Shown in pieces: positions 6,055 through 8,175 of a stretch of DNA of 8,175 nt. How positions within the stretch are numbered: position 1 is the stretch's first letter; every line of letters begins with the position of its first letter. Below the pieces are notes generated by a model that was not told where the DNA came from, searched no databases, and saw only the letters and a program-made list of their open reading frames with translations. The stretch comes from Halovivax sp. Its GTDB lineage: Archaea; Halobacteriota; Halobacteria; Halobacteriales; Natrialbaceae. The stretch spans positions 1-8,175 of the forward strand of contig SLIS01000069.1 in assembly GCA_007135505.1 (NCBI GenBank). Reading direction: 5' to 3'. The position numbers and the translations under genes are program-made.

Positions 6055-8153
6055 CTGACGAGCACGAGAGACAGTCGCTGGTTGCGGTATCGGGCCTCAA
6101 GAAGTACTTTTACGAGCAGAACTCGATCGTCGATCGCCTGCTGGGACACGAGCCGGTTGCCGTCCGGGCAGTAGACGGTGTCAGTTTCGAGATCGAACAG
6201 GGCGAGACGCTCGGTCTCGTCGGTGAATCCGGCTGCGGAAAGTCGACGACCGGTGAGACGATCCTGAACTTGCAGTCGCCGACCGCGGGAACGGTCGAGT
6301 ACGACGAACAGAACGTCTACGACATCGATCCCTACAGTCCGAGTATCCGACCCCTCCCGACTCACGCGCTAGTCGTCGCCATCGTCCTGGCGATCGTCGC
6401 AGTCGGTGTCGTCGGTGGTGGCGCGCTCCTGGTGGCAGCGGCTGTCTTCGGCGAAATGGCGCCCATCTCGACGGCCTCCGCGTCGATCGGCGTCCTCGGT
6501 GTGCTCTGGGTGCTAATCGGTGGGGCGTTACTCCCGGCCGCGTACGGATTGGCGACCCAGTCGATCTGGGGGTGGCGAGCCGCCGCCTGGACGCTCGGAA
6601 CGGCCCTCGTTCTGGCGATTGCCACCCTCTTCGTCCTGCCGGCGATCGCCGTCGTAGGGATCACGCTGAGTGCGCTGGCACTGGTCTACATTTTCGGGAT
6701 CAGACGGGCGTACTTCAGACCACCGCCGTTCAGGCGGGATGCCGCAATCCTCTTTCAGGACCCGTTCTCGAGTCTCGACCCGCGGATGACCATCGGGGAG
6801 ATAGTCAAACAGCCGCTGCAGACGCACGACTGGCCCGAGACCGACACGACTGTCGACGCAGTCGCGGACGTCACCACGGACGGGATCGATCCGGAAGACG
6901 TCACCGTCGAGATCGACGACGACGTCGACAAAGCCCTCGACGCGCGCGACGGCGTTGTCACCGTCCCTGTCGTCGTTCGGGCTGGCGTCAGTGGTGAGAC
7001 GATCCGGACGAACGCCGCCAGCACCGACGAGGTCGTCGTGGCCGCGCCGGACCGACTGACGACGGACGTGCGGACGACCGACGACGGCGTGACTGTCGGT
7101 ATCGCGGCGGAGTCGTCCGGCGCCGAACTCGACGGAGATCGGGCCGTCGTCGCGGAGATTCCGAATCCGCTGACGGCCGATGTGGTGACGAACGATGACG
7201 GCGTGACCGTCAGGGTCGAGCCGCCGACCGACGCCCAGCTCAGGGAAGATCGCGTCCAGTTCCTCTTAGAGCGTGTCGGCCTCTCTGCGGACCAGATGGA
7301 CCGGTATCCACACGAGTTCTCCGGCGGTCAGCGTCAGCGCGTCGGCATCGCCCGGGCACTCGCGCTGGAACCCGAGTTCATCGTCCTCGACGAACCGACG
7401 AGTGCCCTCGACGTCTCGGTTCAGGCACAGGTTCTCAACCTACTCGACGACCTTCAGGCGGAACTGGACCTCACGTACTTGCTAATCAGCCACGACCTCT
7501 CGGTAATTCGTCACGTCTGTGATCGGGTTGCCGTGATGTACCTGGGCGAGATCGTCGAGATCGCCCCGGCCGAGGACCTCTTCGCCGATCCGCGCCACCC
7601 GTACACGGAGGCGCTGCTAGAGAGTGTTCCGCGTGCCTCGACCGATGAGCGGGATCGGGATCGCGAGACGATCTCCGGCGACGTGCCCTCGCCGCGGGAC
7701 CCGCCGAGTGGCTGCCGGTTTCGAACCCGGTGCCCGAAAGTCATTCAACCGACGGACCTGTCGCTCGACCAGGACGCCTACCGCACGGTGATGGACGTCC
7801 GCCAGCGAATCGAAGGGGAGAATATTGCGCTGGAGACGGCCTACGAGACGGCCGACGTCGACGACCACGACGAGTTGGACGCGAGCGACCGAGAGGCCGT
7901 AGTCGACGTCCTCTACGAACGGTTCTTCGATATCGAACTCCCAGCGACAGATCGGACGGTTGTGCGGGAGGCCCTCGAACGCGTCGTCGACGACGAGTGG
8001 GACCGGGCTGGGGCCTCGCTCCGTGACCGCTACGAGAGCGTGTGCGAAACGAAGAACCCGGCCCTCGCCGACGAATCTCATCCCGCAGCCTGCCACCTCC
8101 ACACCGACGTCGTCAAGGACACGGCGGAGTCTCCCGTTACTCCCGCCGAGTGA
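6051..8153 (+). CDS. dppF: Peptide ABC transporter ATPase, DppF type, with three large inserts including a four-helix membrane module
   Basis: Partner ATPase of DppD, 700 residues against the usual 320-350. Every catalytic motif is intact: Walker [10 protein letters not shown] (58-66, Lys64), Q-loop Gln236 in [15 protein letters not shown], signature FSGGQRQR (423-430), Walker B IVLDEP (444-449), D-loop SALD (451-454), switch His481, then [12 protein letters not shown] (516-527). The extra length falls in three blocks. Residues ~95-226 hold four hydrophobic helices. Residues ~262-396 are beta-rich with an internal duplication. Residues ~566-661 are charged and helical and sit inside the four-cysteine motif (Cys555, 561, 665, 681). 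Conserved ATPase sequence resumes cleanly after each block with no frameshift or stop, so this reads as a working fused protein and not a broken gene. ATPase function is sure. The role of the inserts is unknown: they might anchor the ATPase to the membrane, stabilise the complex, or sense something. Confidence 0.93.
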   Translation: MTDEHERQSLVAVSGLKKYFYEQNSIVDRLLGHEPVAVRAVDGVSFEIEQGETLGLVGESGCGKSTTGETILNLQSPTAGTVEYDEQNVYDIDPYSPSIRPLPTHALVVAIVLAIVAVGVVGGGALLVAAAVFGEMAPISTASASIGVLGVLWVLIGGALLPAAYGLATQSIWGWRAAAWTLGTALVLAIATLFVLPAIAVVGITLSALALVYIFGIRRAYFRPPPFRRDAAILFQDPFSSLDPRMTIGEIVKQPLQTHDWPETDTTVDAVADVTTDGIDPEDVTVEIDDDVDKALDARDGVVTVPVVVRAGVSGETIRTNAASTDEVVVAAPDRLTTDVRTTDDGVTVGIAAESSGAELDGDRAVVAEIPNPLTADVVTNDDGVTVRVEPPTDAQLREDRVQFLLERVGLSADQMDRYPHEFSGGQRQRVGIARALALEPEFIVLDEPTSALDVSVQAQVLNLLDDLQAELDLTYLLISHDLSVIRHVCDRVAVMYLGEIVEIAPAEDLFADPRHPYTEALLESVPRASTDERDRDRETISGDVPSPRDPPSGCRFRTRCPKVIQPTDLSLDQDAYRTVMDVRQRIEGENIALETAYETADVDDHDELDASDREAVVDVLYERFFDIELPATDRTVVREALERVVDDEWDRAGASLRDRYESVCETKNPALADESHPAACHLHTDVVKDTAESPVTPAE
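6333..6728 (+). other. Insert 1 in DppF: predicted four-helix membrane module
   Basis: Residues ~95-226 of DppF lie between Walker A and the Q-loop, where normal relatives have a short linker. Hydrophobic segments at about 105-131, 145-166, 177-196 and 198-216 are joined by short turns. An even number of helices brings both ends back to the cytoplasm, as the split ATPase requires. Arginines cluster on the predicted inner side (218, 219, 223, 228, 229, and 176 in the middle loop). The segment [20 protein letters not shown] recalls small haloarchaeal membrane proteins of unknown function, from memory only. Confidence 0.75.
7032..7097 (+). repeat. Coding repeat unit A in DppF insert 2
   Basis: Encodes DppF residues 328-349 (core [14 protein letters not shown]). 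It pairs with unit B 114 bp downstream. The similarity is at protein level and only partial at DNA level, which suggests an old duplication. Confidence 0.55.
7146..7211 (+). repeat. Coding repeat unit B in DppF insert 2
   Basis: Encodes DppF residues 366-387 (core [14 protein letters not shown]), the second copy of the unit at 7032-7097. Confidence 0.55.
7746..8033 (+). other. Insert 3 in DppF: helical block inside the C-terminal cysteine motif
   Basis: Residues ~566-661 separate RCP (Cys561) from the next cysteine (Cys665, CETKNPAL). In DppD of this operon the same gap is 6 residues; here it is 103. The block is highly charged and looks helical ([43 protein letters not shown]). From memory, similar blocks occur in other haloarchaeal DppF/OppF proteins, but I cannot check that here. 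Confidence 0.6.
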
Positions 8154-8175
8154 TCGACGTTCCCGACGACGGTTC
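8154..8175. other. Right flank after dppF
   Basis: Only 22 nt follow the dppF stop. No terminator-like T-run or gene start is visible. Confidence 0.5.

Larger units (their letters stand above)
6834..7238 (+). other. Insert 2 in DppF: soluble beta-rich module with internal duplication
   Basis: Residues ~262-396 lie between the Q-loop and the signature, the helical subdomain of the ATPase. The block is acidic and rich in Val, Thr, Asp and Gly, with no hydrophobic helix. Residues 328-349 and 366-387 align without gaps at an offset of 38, with 14 of 22 identities by eye, including LT.DV.T.DDGVTV. A weaker match ([10 protein letters not shown], 300-309) may be a third, decayed unit. I do not recognise the fold. 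Confidence 0.65.

Noticed and set aside
6333..6728. Insert 1 as a recent mobile element or assembly chimera
   Set aside because: No terminal inverted repeats or target-site duplications were seen at its edges, base composition resembles the neighbours, and the frame is preserved exactly. A chimera cannot be fully excluded without reads.
6362..6827. Minus-strand frames opposite the membrane insert of dppF, considered as a nested gene
   Set aside because: Low-complexity Ala/Thr/Pro and Arg-rich products. The plus frame is continuous with ATPase sequence on both sides.
1..8175. tRNA, rRNA or CRISPR array
   Set aside because: No cloverleaf with TTCGA-type arm, no rRNA-like stretch and no regularly spaced identical repeats were found by eye.

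Overview
The window looks like a piece of a haloarchaeal (class Halobacteria) chromosome or megaplasmid. The supporting signs are high GC content, very acidic proteins, a Tat-plus-lipobox signal on a solute-binding protein, AT-rich archaeal TATA-type boxes placed for leaderless transcripts, and GGTGA-type ribosome binding sites inside an operon.

Layout: (1) positions 54-677, minus strand, a haloarchaeal type 1 RNase H-like gene; (2) positions 678-1007, a divergent intergenic region with two opposed TATA-like promoters, several short palindromes, a 12-bp direct repeat and a startless stretch that looks like coding sequence; (3) positions 1008-8153, plus strand, a complete five-gene dipeptide/oligopeptide ABC import operon: dppA (lipoprotein receptor), dppB and dppC (permeases), dppD and dppF (ATPases). 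dppB/dppC and dppD/dppF overlap by ATGA; dppC/dppD overlap or abut; only dppA and dppB are separated (61 nt).

How it should work: DppA is exported folded by the Tat route, lipid-anchored outside the membrane and captures peptides. DppB and DppC form the channel, and the DppD/DppF ATPase pair on the cytoplasmic face drives import through the EAA loops of the permeases.

The main surprise is DppF. It is 700 residues long, about twice the usual size, and the extra length falls in three separate inserts within an otherwise complete ATPase. The first is a predicted four-helix membrane module between Walker A and the Q-loop. The second is a beta-rich soluble module with an internal duplication, between the Q-loop and the ABC signature. 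The third is a helical module inside the C-terminal four-cysteine motif. DppD carries short inserts at the first two equivalent positions. If expressed as read, DppF would be an ABC importer ATPase that also spans the membrane.
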